DNA of 38,541 nucleotides from a virus: IMG/VR virus record IMGVR_UViG_3300029811_000049, positions 1 to 38,541 of that record. The stretch is one strand, 5' to 3'. Numbering within the stretch: position 1 is the stretch's first letter; each line of letters begins with the position of its first letter. Positions 1-8,023 of the stretch are shown piece by piece. Position numbers and translations under genes: made by a program. The notes under the pieces were generated by a model. That model was not told where the DNA came from. It was given only the letters and a program-made list of their open reading frames with translations, and did not search any database.

Positions 1-59
1 CTAGTATCTTCTAGTATCTTCTAGTATCTTTAACCTAGTCCCTATCAATTAATAAAAAA
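1..59. repeat. 59-bp terminal direct repeat, left copy
   Basis: The first 59 bases recur exactly as the last 59 of the window; the identity stops where the window ends. The copy contains three tandem CTAGTATCTT units. Such an exact end overlap is what a circular contig cut by an assembler looks like, but a genuine short terminal repeat would look the same. The true number of tandem units in the molecule could be higher, because short-read assembly collapses such repeats. Confidence 0.9.
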
Positions 60-392
60 GAAGAAGAGAATATAAATAGATAAATTAAAAGAAGATAAGA
101 GAAGAGAATGGAAGAGAACATATACATGGACCTATACATGGACCTATACTAGATATAGGACCGCTTAAAGATAATTTCAGATAATTCCAGTGACTATTTC
201 AGCGGTATATTTTAGAGAGTATTATAAATCAATAACCATAACCAAAATTCCTGGACCCTTTATTTTAGGGGGGGGATATTTTGCAATACTAACCATATTT
301 ATACGCCATTTCTAAAAAACAAATAATTCATTTTAAAATTATTATTTTTTTTATTAAATTTTTTTATTAAATAAATATTTTGTATTAAAAAG

Positions 393-401
393 TTATCCAC
401 A
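393..401 (+). promoter_or_regulatory. DnaA box TTATCCACA
   Basis: The nine bases match the strict bacterial DnaA box (TTATNCACA). They lie at the edge of an AT-rich tract of about 80 bp and just upstream of the rightward promoter. One such 9-mer could occur by chance in AT-rich DNA, so the context rather than the match carries the weight. Confidence 0.5.
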
Positions 402-413
402 TCTATACCTCTC

Positions 414-442
414 TTGACAAAGATTTACCAGCAGGTAATAAT
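414..442 (+). promoter_or_regulatory. Rightward promoter with palindromic operator in spacer
   Basis: TTGACA (414-419) is followed after 17 bp by AATAAT (437-442). The spacer contains TTACC-AGCA-GGTAA (425-438), a dyad between the two boxes where a repressor would block polymerase. It is the only good promoter before the packaging and structural genes, so it probably starts the late transcript. The leftward promoters have a dyad in the same place. Confidence 0.55.
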
Positions 443-474
443 TATTATTATCGTAATAAATTACTTTAAGAATA

Positions 475-1122
475 ATGACTGAAAAGAACTTTTCATTTAA
501 AAACGAAGAACAAAATGAAGAAAAAGCTATGCTCAAAGCAGAAGCTAAATTAGATAGTGTTGAATCCTCTACTTGTGGCGAGGATTCTTTTATTTCTAAG
601 GAAAATATAAATTCAGGAGAAGATAGCACAACAGCTAATGTTGTTTTACAAGACCAAGCAATTTATGAGCAAGATAAAGCAAACAATTCAAGAACCATTA
701 CTCCGACTTGGAAGAAAGAAGAGGTTTGGGTTCTTCACCAGCAAGATACTCACCCCAGAACAATCTCTCAGAAAGTTCAATTATCTTTACTTACAGTTAA
801 GAAAATTATTGAGGAATTTACTAAACAAGAGAAAGCAGACCCAGAGAAATTTAATGCAGATAGAGATGTTTTAAGAAATGCTTTTATAAATAAAGCGTGG
901 GAAATTATTAAAGAGGCAGATGATTTAACTTTAGCTAAACTCAAAGAAGGAAAAGCTAGTGCTTTACAGGCGAATATTATTGCTGGAGTTAAGATTGATA
1001 AAGTCCTTTTACTTCAAGGCAAAGCAAACCAAATTACTGAACAGAAGCATTACTTGGATAAAGACATGTTCACTGACTTAGCTAAGATTTTGACGAAACG
1101 AAGTTATGAACATAAACAATAA
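475..1122 (+). CDS. Putative terminase small subunit
   Basis: First gene of the late operon, ending 2 bp before the large terminase gene. Position is the main evidence for a DNA-recognition packaging subunit. Residues about 1-70 are acidic and low in complexity; the middle contains a helix-turn-helix-like stretch (ISQKVQLSLLTVKKIIEEF), consistent with binding DNA; the C-terminal third is helical and basic. No Shine-Dalgarno precedes the ATG, and an internal ATG near 528 would remove part of the acidic tail. Family membership is not certain from sequence alone. Confidence 0.55.
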   Translation: MTEKNFSFKNEEQNEEKAMLKAEAKLDSVESSTCGEDSFISKENINSGEDSTTANVVLQDQAIYEQDKANNSRTITPTWKKEEVWVLHQQDTHPRTISQKVQLSLLTVKKIIEEFTKQEKADPEKFNADRDVLRNAFINKAWEIIKEADDLTLAKLKEGKASALQANIIAGVKIDKVLLLQGKANQITEQKHYLDKDMFTDLAKILTKRSYEHKQ

Positions 1123-1124
1123 TT

Positions 1125-2654
1125 ATGAGTCAAATACCAGGAGTTTCAAGATATGATATTTCTCTTCCACGATGGAATGACTTATCAGGTGATACTCAAA
1201 ACAAAGTAGTAGCTCAAGCAGGTTTAGAGAATTTATGTTTTTTTAACAAACACATTTTAAAATATCCAGATATTACCGAGTATGTTCATGGCGAATGGGA
1301 GAATTTTCTTAAAAGCGGAGATAAAAAAAAGAAGTTGTTATTAGTTCCGAGAGGTCATTTGAAAACAACTTTTATTACAGTTGGTGGTTCTTTACAAGAT
1401 ATTATTAGGAATAACGATATAAGAATTTTATTCGCAAATGCTATTGGAGATAATGCTCAATCATTTCTATTTGAAATTAAAGAGCATATTAAAAATAATG
1501 AAAATCTCCATTTGTATTATCCTGAAACAGCGACATGGGAAAAGAGTTCAAGCAAGTGGTCAGAGAAGCACATTACAATTCCGAGAACTAGACAATCAAA
1601 AGAGCCAACGATTGAAACTTCAGGAGTTGGAGGTTCATTGGTTAGCCAGCATTACGACAAGATTATATTAGATGACTTAGTCAATGTAGAAAATTCAGCT
1701 ACTAGAATTCAGGCGGATAAAGTTATTGATTATTATAAGCAGTGTTTATCTTTGTTAGAACCAGACGGAGAGTTAATCGTAATTGGAACAAGATATACTT
1801 ACTACGAACTTTACCAATATATTATTGATAAATTAAAAGAGGACTTTGATATTTTTGTTAGAACTTGTTATAAGCAATTAAAGAGAAAAACTGTTCCTTA
1901 TTTTTCAAAGAAATTCACAATGGATAGTTTGGCTGAGATTAAAAGAAGTCAGGGCAGTTATGTTTTTTCTTGTCAGTATAAAAATGAACCAGTAGATGAC
2001 GAGTCAGCTGTTTTCAAGAAATCATGGATATTAAATTACGATAGAGCTCCTGAACCGCTTTATAAAGTCACCACAGTTGATCCAGCAATTTCCAAAGAGA
2101 AGCATGGTAATTATTCCGCTATCGTTACGACAGGAGTTTCAGAGTTTGGCAAGAAATATATTTTACAAATTAAGCGAGGCAAGTGGAATCCGTTTGAATT
2201 GATTGACCAGATATTTGATACTTATAGCGATTTTAAATCAAATGTAGTTGGAGTAGAAAGTGTATCTTATCAAAAATCTTTACAATTTTATTTAGAAGAC
2301 GAAATGAAAAGACGAGATGTTTATTTACCACTTCAAGAGATAAAGCCAGATACAAGAATTACTAAGGAAATGAAAATTAAAGGTCTTCAGCCGTTTTATG
2401 AAAGAGGTGAGATATTTCAGAAAAAGGAAATGGTTGATTTAGAAGAAGAATTGATTAAGTTCCCGATATGTGCGACAGACGATATAATTGATGCTTTGTC
2501 AAATCAAACTAAGTTCTGGCAGTTGCCTGACATTGTAGCTAGGACAGAACACGAACCTGCTACGCATGACGAAATAATTAAGAAAGAATTTAAGGAACGG
2601 GAACAGGATACCGATAAAATTCCTTCAGACGATACATTGGGAGATAATTATTAA
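1125..2654 (+). CDS. Terminase large subunit
   Basis: ATP-driven packaging motor and headful or end-cutting nuclease. A P-loop of the terminase type (PRGHLKTTF) lies at residues about 75-83, Walker B (ILDDL) at about 181-185, and the coupling motif GTRYTYYELY follows at about 221. The C-terminal RNase H-like nuclease begins near residue 317 with TTVDPAIS and has a late acidic patch, DDIIDAL. At 509 residues it has normal length for the family. It follows the putative small subunit by 2 bp, so the two are probably translated together. Confidence 0.93.
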   Translation: MSQIPGVSRYDISLPRWNDLSGDTQNKVVAQAGLENLCFFNKHILKYPDITEYVHGEWENFLKSGDKKKKLLLVPRGHLKTTFITVGGSLQDIIRNNDIRILFANAIGDNAQSFLFEIKEHIKNNENLHLYYPETATWEKSSSKWSEKHITIPRTRQSKEPTIETSGVGGSLVSQHYDKIILDDLVNVENSATRIQADKVIDYYKQCLSLLEPDGELIVIGTRYTYYELYQYIIDKLKEDFDIFVRTCYKQLKRKTVPYFSKKFTMDSLAEIKRSQGSYVFSCQYKNEPVDDESAVFKKSWILNYDRAPEPLYKVTTVDPAISKEKHGNYSAIVTTGVSEFGKKYILQIKRGKWNPFELIDQIFDTYSDFKSNVVGVESVSYQKSLQFYLEDEMKRRDVYLPLQEIKPDTRITKEMKIKGLQPFYERGEIFQKKEMVDLEEELIKFPICATDDIIDALSNQTKFWQLPDIVARTEHEPATHDEIIKKEFKEREQDTDKIPSDDTLGDNY

Positions 2655-2684
2655 AAATTTTTTTATAAAAAAACAAAAAAAACT

Positions 2685-2990
2685 ATGACATATTTCTTAA
2701 TTATAATTTTAGCACTCATAATTCTCTTAATAATTCAGCTTTTTTATTTCGCTAAAAGAGAAAAAAATATGATTGAGTTTTTTAACGATATGCTTGATTC
2801 TGAAAAAGCTTATTATCAAACTGAGAGAGAGAAATTACTTGATAGGTTAATGGCAAGAAATTTTGAGGAATTAAAAAATGAACAAGCAAAAGAAAAAACA
2901 GAGCCAACGGAAGAAGAACCAGATGATTTAATTCCATTAGAAGAAATGGGTGACCAAGAGTGGAGAAATGTTGAAGGGGAGGAAAAATAA
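2685..2990 (+). CDS. Small membrane-anchored coiled-coil protein
   Basis: Residues about 3-23 form one strongly hydrophobic membrane segment, followed by a charged helical region and a very acidic C-terminus (EEPDDLIPLEEMG region). There is no signal-cleavage site. The gene lies between terminase and portal; the function is unknown. The start codon is preceded by A-rich sequence (AAAAAAAACTATG) without a Shine-Dalgarno, the same leader type as the small right-end genes. Confidence 0.6.
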   Translation: MTYFLIIILALIILLIIQLFYFAKREKNMIEFFNDMLDSEKAYYQTEREKLLDRLMARNFEELKNEQAKEKTEPTEEEPDDLIPLEEMGDQEWRNVEGEEK

Positions 2991-2993
2991 AAA

Positions 2994-4730
2994 ATGTCTA
3001 AGATAATTAAAAAAATAAAATCCGTTTTTAATAAAGAGCAAGACAATGCTGAATTAGTCGGTAAGATTAACAGATGGTTTGATTATGCTAAATCAGCTAG
3101 AAATAAATATGACCAGCGTTGGTATGTTTATGACCAGTATAATCGTGGTAATCATTATATTTATTATAATAAAATTACTCGCACTTTATCTAATACAGCA
3201 CAAGTTCAGCCTTCAATATCAGGAAATCGTGTTCGTTTAGCAGTTAATAAAACACATTCAATTGTTAGAAATGTTAAGAACACAGTTTTGAAATATAAAC
3301 CTAAGTGGGATGTAATTCCTCTTAATAGTTCTGAATGTGCGAAAGCATCCGCAAAGATTGGAACAAAAATTCTTGACGCACTTTGGTTAAAGAATAATCA
3401 TGAAGGCAAGAATATGCACACCTTAATTAAAGAGGTAGTGGATTCAGGTTTAGTAATTGGTCAAGGATATTTACAAATTTATTGGGATGATGATTTAGAC
3501 GATGTAGTAATTGAGTTTATTGATGGCTTTGATATTTATAGAGATCCGAGAGCTACATCTATTGAGGGTTCAGGATTTATTTTTAAAACAGCTTGTAAGT
3601 CATTAAGATATTTGAAAGAAAGTAGCATTTATAAAAATACGCAAGATATTCAAGGTGAAAATATTTTAGCTGCTTCTGAAAGAAAGGCAATGATAATTAG
3701 AGGACAACTTCAAGAGGAAACATCTCCTGACCCAGATTTAGCTACAGCTATTCTTAAAGAGTGTTGGCACAAAGAAGATGGTAAGGTAAAAGTTGTTGGT
3801 ATTGCTACTGATAAATTAGTCCGACCAGCTGAAGAAACTAAATTAGATGAATATCCGATTGTTGTTTTTCACCCAGAAACAAATTCAAGTCAAACTTATG
3901 GTGAGAGTTGGATTAGAGATTTAATGCCTTTGAATAAAGTTGGAAACCGATTAGAGAGTTCAGTTGTTGAATATAATAATTCAATGGTTAAAGGAAAATA
4001 TGTTACTGATAAAGGATCTGGAATAAGAACGATTAGCACACAGAGCGGTGAAATTATTGAAAAGAATAGAGGATTTGAAGTAACACAAATGAATTTAAAA
4101 CCCTTACCTGCTTCAATTAACATTCAAATACAAAACATTTGGAAATATATGGAAGATATTGGAGGCAGACGAGAAGCAAGTATGGGAGCTGTGCCAAGCG
4201 GAGTAAAATCAGGAAAAGGATTAGAAGCATTGGTTGCAGCTGACTTAGGAAATATTGCTGATGTTTCTGATAATCTATCTATATTTTTGAAAGAAGTTGG
4301 TCGCAGAGTAATCAATCTTTATGCTAAACATTTATCTGCTCCGAGAGAATTTGCTTTATCAGGACAACATGGAATAGAACATGTTTCAGTTGCTGGAGAA
4401 AATTATAAGGGTGAAAAAGCAATTAGCTTAAAAATAGTTGATGAAGTTAAAGTTGATTTAGATACTTGGCTCGGAGTTTCAAAAGAGGCAAAGCAAAGCA
4501 AATTGACAATGTGGCGACAAATGGGTGTAATAGATAATAGAACATTTTTAGAGAATATTGAATTTGGAGATACAGAACAAATTTTGGATAGATTAAAAGA
4601 AGAATCTAAAATGGTAGCAGAAGGAAAAATGATGCCACCAGGTATTGCTAGAAGTGCAAGTGCTATGCCAGGCGGAATGGCTGGAGGCAGACCTTCAGGC
4701 GGAGCAACATCAGTTCCAGCAGCTGAGTAA
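2994..4730 (+). CDS. Portal protein
   Basis: The dodecameric vertex through which DNA enters and leaves the capsid. The 578-residue length, the position after terminase and before scaffold and capsid, and the portal-like features support this: an N-terminal helical region with WFDYAKSARNKYDQRW, a mid-region GESWIRDLMPLNKVGNRLESS (the stem/wing part of many podoviral portals) and a Gly/Ala/Pro-rich flexible C-terminus. A GGGGAGGA Shine-Dalgarno precedes the ATG. It starts 3 bp after the small membrane protein gene. Confidence 0.85.
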   Translation: MSKIIKKIKSVFNKEQDNAELVGKINRWFDYAKSARNKYDQRWYVYDQYNRGNHYIYYNKITRTLSNTAQVQPSISGNRVRLAVNKTHSIVRNVKNTVLKYKPKWDVIPLNSSECAKASAKIGTKILDALWLKNNHEGKNMHTLIKEVVDSGLVIGQGYLQIYWDDDLDDVVIEFIDGFDIYRDPRATSIEGSGFIFKTACKSLRYLKESSIYKNTQDIQGENILAASERKAMIIRGQLQEETSPDPDLATAILKECWHKEDGKVKVVGIATDKLVRPAEETKLDEYPIVVFHPETNSSQTYGESWIRDLMPLNKVGNRLESSVVEYNNSMVKGKYVTDKGSGIRTISTQSGEIIEKNRGFEVTQMNLKPLPASINIQIQNIWKYMEDIGGRREASMGAVPSGVKSGKGLEALVAADLGNIADVSDNLSIFLKEVGRRVINLYAKHLSAPREFALSGQHGIEHVSVAGENYKGEKAISLKIVDEVKVDLDTWLGVSKEAKQSKLTMWRQMGVIDNRTFLENIEFGDTEQILDRLKEESKMVAEGKMMPPGIARSASAMPGGMAGGRPSGGATSVPAAE

Positions 4731-4751
4731 TATAATTAGGAGGACAAAAAA

Positions 4752-5129
4752 ATGAAATTCCATGATATAGGTGAAAGTTCAAGAGAAGTCGGAATAGGAC
4801 CTACTTCTGAAAGACAAAAGAAATATTATCCCTCTTTGCAATTAACGCCAGATCAATTACCAGGAGTTAAGAATTGGAAGGTTGGCAAAGATTATACAGT
4901 TATGGCTAAGTTAAGACAGACCTCTTATGAAAAGAGAAACCGTATTGGTCGTCCAAGCAAAGAAGAATTTGGTTTTGATATTAGACAGGTTGCTGCAAAT
5001 AGTTTCAAAGATGCTATGACAAGAAAATTAGGTAATCCAAAAAGTGAACACGAAAGAAAGAAAAGACATAAAGCTCGTTTCGGCACTAGTAAATTACCCG
5101 TTAGAGGTAGTGGTCTTTTGAAAAAATAA
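4752..5129 (+). CDS. Small capsid-associated protein (possible capsid staple)
   Basis: A 125-residue protein between portal and scaffold with a good AGGAGG site. The core runs YPSLQL, then LPGVKNWKVG, a beta-like segment with KLRQTSYEK and a GFDIRQV motif, then a Lys/Arg-rich tail. This order recalls small phage proteins annotated as capsid staple or head accessory proteins, which clip capsid subunits together. I base this on pattern memory, so the family name is tentative; a virion role is likely from position. Confidence 0.45.
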   Translation: MKFHDIGESSREVGIGPTSERQKKYYPSLQLTPDQLPGVKNWKVGKDYTVMAKLRQTSYEKRNRIGRPSKEEFGFDIRQVAANSFKDAMTRKLGNPKSEHERKKRHKARFGTSKLPVRGSGLLKK

Positions 5130-5130
5130 T

Positions 5131-5532
5131 ATGCCAAAAGGAATTTACAAAAGAGAACCATTTACAAAAAAACATAAAGAAAATATAAGTAAAGCTCATT
5201 TGAAAAATGGTCATAAACCGCCAGTAATGAAAGGAGAAGATAATCCAAGATGGAAAGGAGGAATACAAAAAGATGGTTATGGATATGTGCTTATTCTTAA
5301 ACCAGAACATCCAAGAGCAGACAGACATGGTTATGTCAAAGAATCAGTATTAGTAATAGAGAATGAAATCGGTAGATATTTAAGACCAGAAGAAGTAGTG
5401 CATCATAACAATAGAAAAAGGGATGATAATAGAATTAAGAATTTGCGGTTATTTTCAAACGATTCAGAACATCAGAAATTTCATAATTTAGTAAGACCAA
5501 GAAATTGTTATGGACAATTTGTTAAAGAATAA
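5131..5532 (+). CDS. HNH homing endonuclease with NUMOD3-like N-terminus
   Basis: Residues about 8-30 (EPFTKKHKENISKAH) match the short DNA-contact repeat of the NUMOD3 type; the C-terminal half carries the HNH core VVHHNNRKRDDNRIKNLRLF with paired His and Asn. This is a free-standing homing endonuclease, which cuts alleles lacking it and spreads by repair. It sits in the structural operon 1 bp after the previous gene and has no ribosome site of its own, as for an inserted mobile gene. A second HNH gene with the same architecture lies near 32.4 kb. Confidence 0.85.
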   Translation: MPKGIYKREPFTKKHKENISKAHLKNGHKPPVMKGEDNPRWKGGIQKDGYGYVLILKPEHPRADRHGYVKESVLVIENEIGRYLRPEEVVHHNNRKRDDNRIKNLRLFSNDSEHQKFHNLVRPRNCYGQFVKE

Positions 5533-5547
5533 ATAGGAGGAAAAGAT

Positions 5548-5775
5548 ATGCCTTATAATTTGAAAGACGAAACACCTGCTAAAATAGCTTGGATGGAAAG
5601 ATGTGTAAAAGGTGTTCTGAGTAATAAAAAATTCAAATCCAGAGTTTCTGGCGAAAGCAGAAAGGTAGCTGCGATTAAAGTTTGTAAGTCGCAAATTGGC
5701 AAGAAGAAAAATAATCCTGTTAGAGGTTTGAATATAATGGCTAATGCTATAAGGCGAGCAGGAATAAGAAAATAG
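5548..5775 (+). CDS. Small basic protein of unknown function
   Basis: A 75-residue protein, strongly basic, starting with PYNLKDETPAKIAWMERC and holding two cysteines about 30 residues apart. A clear AGGAGG precedes the ATG. Because the HNH gene is a mobile insertion, this gene would originally have followed the small capsid-associated gene directly, so it probably belongs to the head module. No family recognised. Confidence 0.55.
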   Translation: MPYNLKDETPAKIAWMERCVKGVLSNKKFKSRVSGESRKVAAIKVCKSQIGKKKNNPVRGLNIMANAIRRAGIRK

Positions 5776-5824
5776 AAATTTGACAATTAGATAGTTTAAT
5801 TTGTTTCACTGGAAGGACCAAGGA

Positions 5825-6628
5825 ATGACCAAGCAATTCGTTTTACGAAATGGCAGTCATCCAGTCCGACAGAAGAAACTAAATCAAATGCCACCCACAG
5901 ATCAAGAACTAAATTTAGTTCAATCTCAAGGCAACGAAGACTCAAAGGGAGAAGAGGCTTCGCAACCTGTTAAAATCGGAGATAAAGAATTTACCTCCGA
6001 ACAATTAACAGAGTTGTCTAAAAAAGCTGGTCAATATGACGAGCTACTCCCAGAATTCACTCGCAAGACCCAAAAGCTGAAAGAGCTTGAGGAAGAAAAA
6101 GAAGATGGTGAATGGGAATATCCTGAGGAATATTATTCAGATAAAAAACCTGAGGAAAAACCTAATGAGCCAAATTCTGATGGGGACAAACTCAAGCAAA
6201 AAGCTCTTAATGAATTAGAAGAAGCATTTGGTCCTAAAATTGAAGAAAGGGTTAATAAGCAATTAGAGATAAGGTTAAAACAATCACAAGAAGATACCGC
6301 TTTAGAAAATGAATTAAAGCGATTAGAAACGGATTATCCTGGTGGAGAAGGAAAACTGCCGAAGTTTGACCGAAAGGAAATTATTAAGCACGCCAATAAA
6401 ACAGGGATTTTTAATCCTGAGGTGGCTTATAAACACCTTCATGGTGAAACTATTGATGAATTCAAAGAAAAAGAAAGAGAAGAAAAGAAAGAAGAAAAGA
6501 AAGGAGTGTTTGTTGAGAAACCTGGCGGTGGTGAAACCGCTCCTAAATTGCCTAAAGAAAAAACCCCTGCGACCTTTGACGAAGCTGAGGAAGCAATGCA
6601 AGAAATGCTACAACGAGAAGATAAGTAA
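5825..6628 (+). CDS. Putative scaffolding protein
   Basis: About 267 residues, highly charged and predicted helical, rich in Glu and Lys (long EKEREEKKEEKK stretch near residue 220), with Gly-rich breaks (PGGGE). Scaffolding proteins guide procapsid assembly and usually lie just before the major capsid gene, as here. The start at 5825 is chosen because GGAAGGA stands 7 bp upstream; a TTG 8 codons earlier is also open. No protease domain is visible in it or next to it. Confidence 0.65.
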   Translation: MTKQFVLRNGSHPVRQKKLNQMPPTDQELNLVQSQGNEDSKGEEASQPVKIGDKEFTSEQLTELSKKAGQYDELLPEFTRKTQKLKELEEEKEDGEWEYPEEYYSDKKPEEKPNEPNSDGDKLKQKALNELEEAFGPKIEERVNKQLEIRLKQSQEDTALENELKRLETDYPGGEGKLPKFDRKEIIKHANKTGIFNPEVAYKHLHGETIDEFKEKEREEKKEEKKGVFVEKPGGGETAPKLPKEKTPATFDEAEEAMQEMLQREDK

Positions 6629-6672
6629 GCCGAGTGAATGTGCGAAATAATTTAATCTTGGAGGATAGAACA

Positions 6673-7869
6673 ATGCAAACAATGACATATTTTGATGCTG
6701 CGTTAAAAGAACTTTATTTGCCAGTTATTAGGAAACAACTGCCAGAAAAAAGTGTTCTTTTGAGCAACATTAAAAGAACTTCTAAGAGGATTGATGCCTC
6801 TGGAAAATATGCTCGTTTAACTCTGGACACAGGGTGGACAACGGGTATTGGTGCGAAAGCTGAAAATGCTTCGTTGCCAACAGCTGGTTATTCAAAGCCA
6901 GTCAATTCAGATGTATATATGAAATATAATTACGGAAGAATTGAAATTTCAGGTCCAGTAATGTCAGCAGCCCGAACTAATATCGGAGCTATCCAAAATT
7001 CCTTCACTGTGGAAACACAGTCAGCTACGACTGCGATGAGAAATGACATTAACAGACAGTTATTCGGTGATGGTTATGGTGCTTTGGCACAAGTTTCTAC
7101 TGGTGCTAATGATGAAACTTATACCACTTATACGGTTGATTCTACAAAATACATTAAAAAGGGAATGTATATTGATAGTTATTCGGCAAAGAGTGGTGGT
7201 GCGATTGGTCAGAGCAATATAGTTGTTTATGATGTTCCTTCAACGACTACTTTTAGAGTAGCGGAGGGTTCAGAAACAAACATTGATAATGACTATATTT
7301 TCCGAAATGGTGCGAGAGATGAGGAAATGATGGGCTTGCTCGGAATTATTGATGGTGACCAAACTTACAGAGATACGCTTCAAGGGATTACCCGTTCCAC
7401 ATCTGGAAATAGTTATTGGGACTCGTCAATGAAAAGCACTGGTTCATCTGGTTCGCCTACGGCTTTAACTCAGGCACTCATGCAAGACACGATTACTGCA
7501 TCTGAGCAAGAGGATGGCGAAATTGATTTCATTATCACTACTTTCGCTTTGAGAGATACCTATGCGGCTCTTTTAACTCCTGATAAGAGGTTTGTAAATA
7601 CAACTTCTTTGAAAGGTGGATTTAAGAGTGTGGACTTCAATGATGTTCCTTTGGTTTGCGATAAGGATGCGATTGCTAATCAAATGTTCTTTGTTGATTC
7701 ATCTACATTGGCTCTACATGTTAGTAAAGATACCGCTTGGATGGATGATGACGGTTCGGTTCTAAGTCGTGTTTCAGGTAAGGATGCTTTTGAGGCAACT
7801 CTGCGTTCCTACCAAAACTTAGGCACAGACCGACCAGGAAAGAACTCAGTATTGCGATTTGTTCAGTAA
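6673..7869 (+). CDS. Major capsid protein
   Basis: A 398-residue protein after the scaffold with a GGAGG site 8 bp before the chosen ATG; an upstream in-frame start lacks a ribosome site. The N-terminus (TYFDAALKELYLPVIRKQL) and the region with SAATRTNIGA-like spacing followed by NDINRQLFGDG are typical of HK97-fold coat proteins that bind as a thin shell around DNA. Codon usage has more C/G than the early genes, as expected for a highly expressed protein. It is followed by a strong hairpin. Confidence 0.85.
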   Translation: MQTMTYFDAALKELYLPVIRKQLPEKSVLLSNIKRTSKRIDASGKYARLTLDTGWTTGIGAKAENASLPTAGYSKPVNSDVYMKYNYGRIEISGPVMSAARTNIGAIQNSFTVETQSATTAMRNDINRQLFGDGYGALAQVSTGANDETYTTYTVDSTKYIKKGMYIDSYSAKSGGAIGQSNIVVYDVPSTTTFRVAEGSETNIDNDYIFRNGARDEEMMGLLGIIDGDQTYRDTLQGITRSTSGNSYWDSSMKSTGSSGSPTALTQALMQDTITASEQEDGEIDFIITTFALRDTYAALLTPDKRFVNTTSLKGGFKSVDFNDVPLVCDKDAIANQMFFVDSSTLALHVSKDTAWMDDDGSVLSRVSGKDAFEATLRSYQNLGTDRPGKNSVLRFVQ

Positions 7870-7886
7870 GATTTGATAGTTCGGAT

Positions 7887-7915
7887 ACCAGCCGAATTCC
7901 TTTTATTCGGCTGGT
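7887..7915 (+). terminator. Hairpin after the capsid gene
   Basis: ACCAGCCGAAT pairs perfectly with ATTCGGCTGGT across a 7-base loop, 17 bases after the capsid stop codon. It is GC-rich for this genome. No run of T follows, so it may act as a partial terminator, an RNA-processing site or a 3' stabiliser that raises capsid mRNA over the genes after it. Confidence 0.65.
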
Positions 7916-8023
7916 GGAATGAGTTATTGAATTTGGGTTTTCTCAGTATCTTTATTCTTTACGAAAGGTCGGTAGGATAGAGGGAAAACTATTTTAGAGA
8001 AAATTTAATAGGAGGATAATGAG

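Larger units (their letters stand above)
1..474. other. Non-coding candidate origin and control region
   Basis: No credible gene lies here. After the iteron units come a purine-rich stretch (61-120), a tandem 12-mer TATACATGGACC (121-132 and 133-144), a palindrome-like CCTATACTAGATATAGG (143-159), a direct repeat ATAATTTCAG/ATAATTCCAG (171-190), a run of eight G (268-275), a very AT-rich stretch (about 310-392), a perfect DnaA box (393-401) and the late promoter. Repeats, AT-rich DNA and a DnaA box next to divergent transcription are what an origin looks like; function is inferred. Confidence 0.6.

Noticed and set aside
268-275. Run of eight G as a G-quadruplex or terminator
   Set aside because: Only one G-run is present, and the flanking CCCT pairing is too short to count as a terminator; kept as part of the origin-region description only.
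393-629. Minus-strand frame over the start of the small terminase gene
   Set aside because: Lies opposite a better gene, covers the promoter and DnaA box, no ribosome site.
5780-5800. TTGACA before the scaffold gene as a promoter
   Set aside because: No -10 box at a usable distance follows it.
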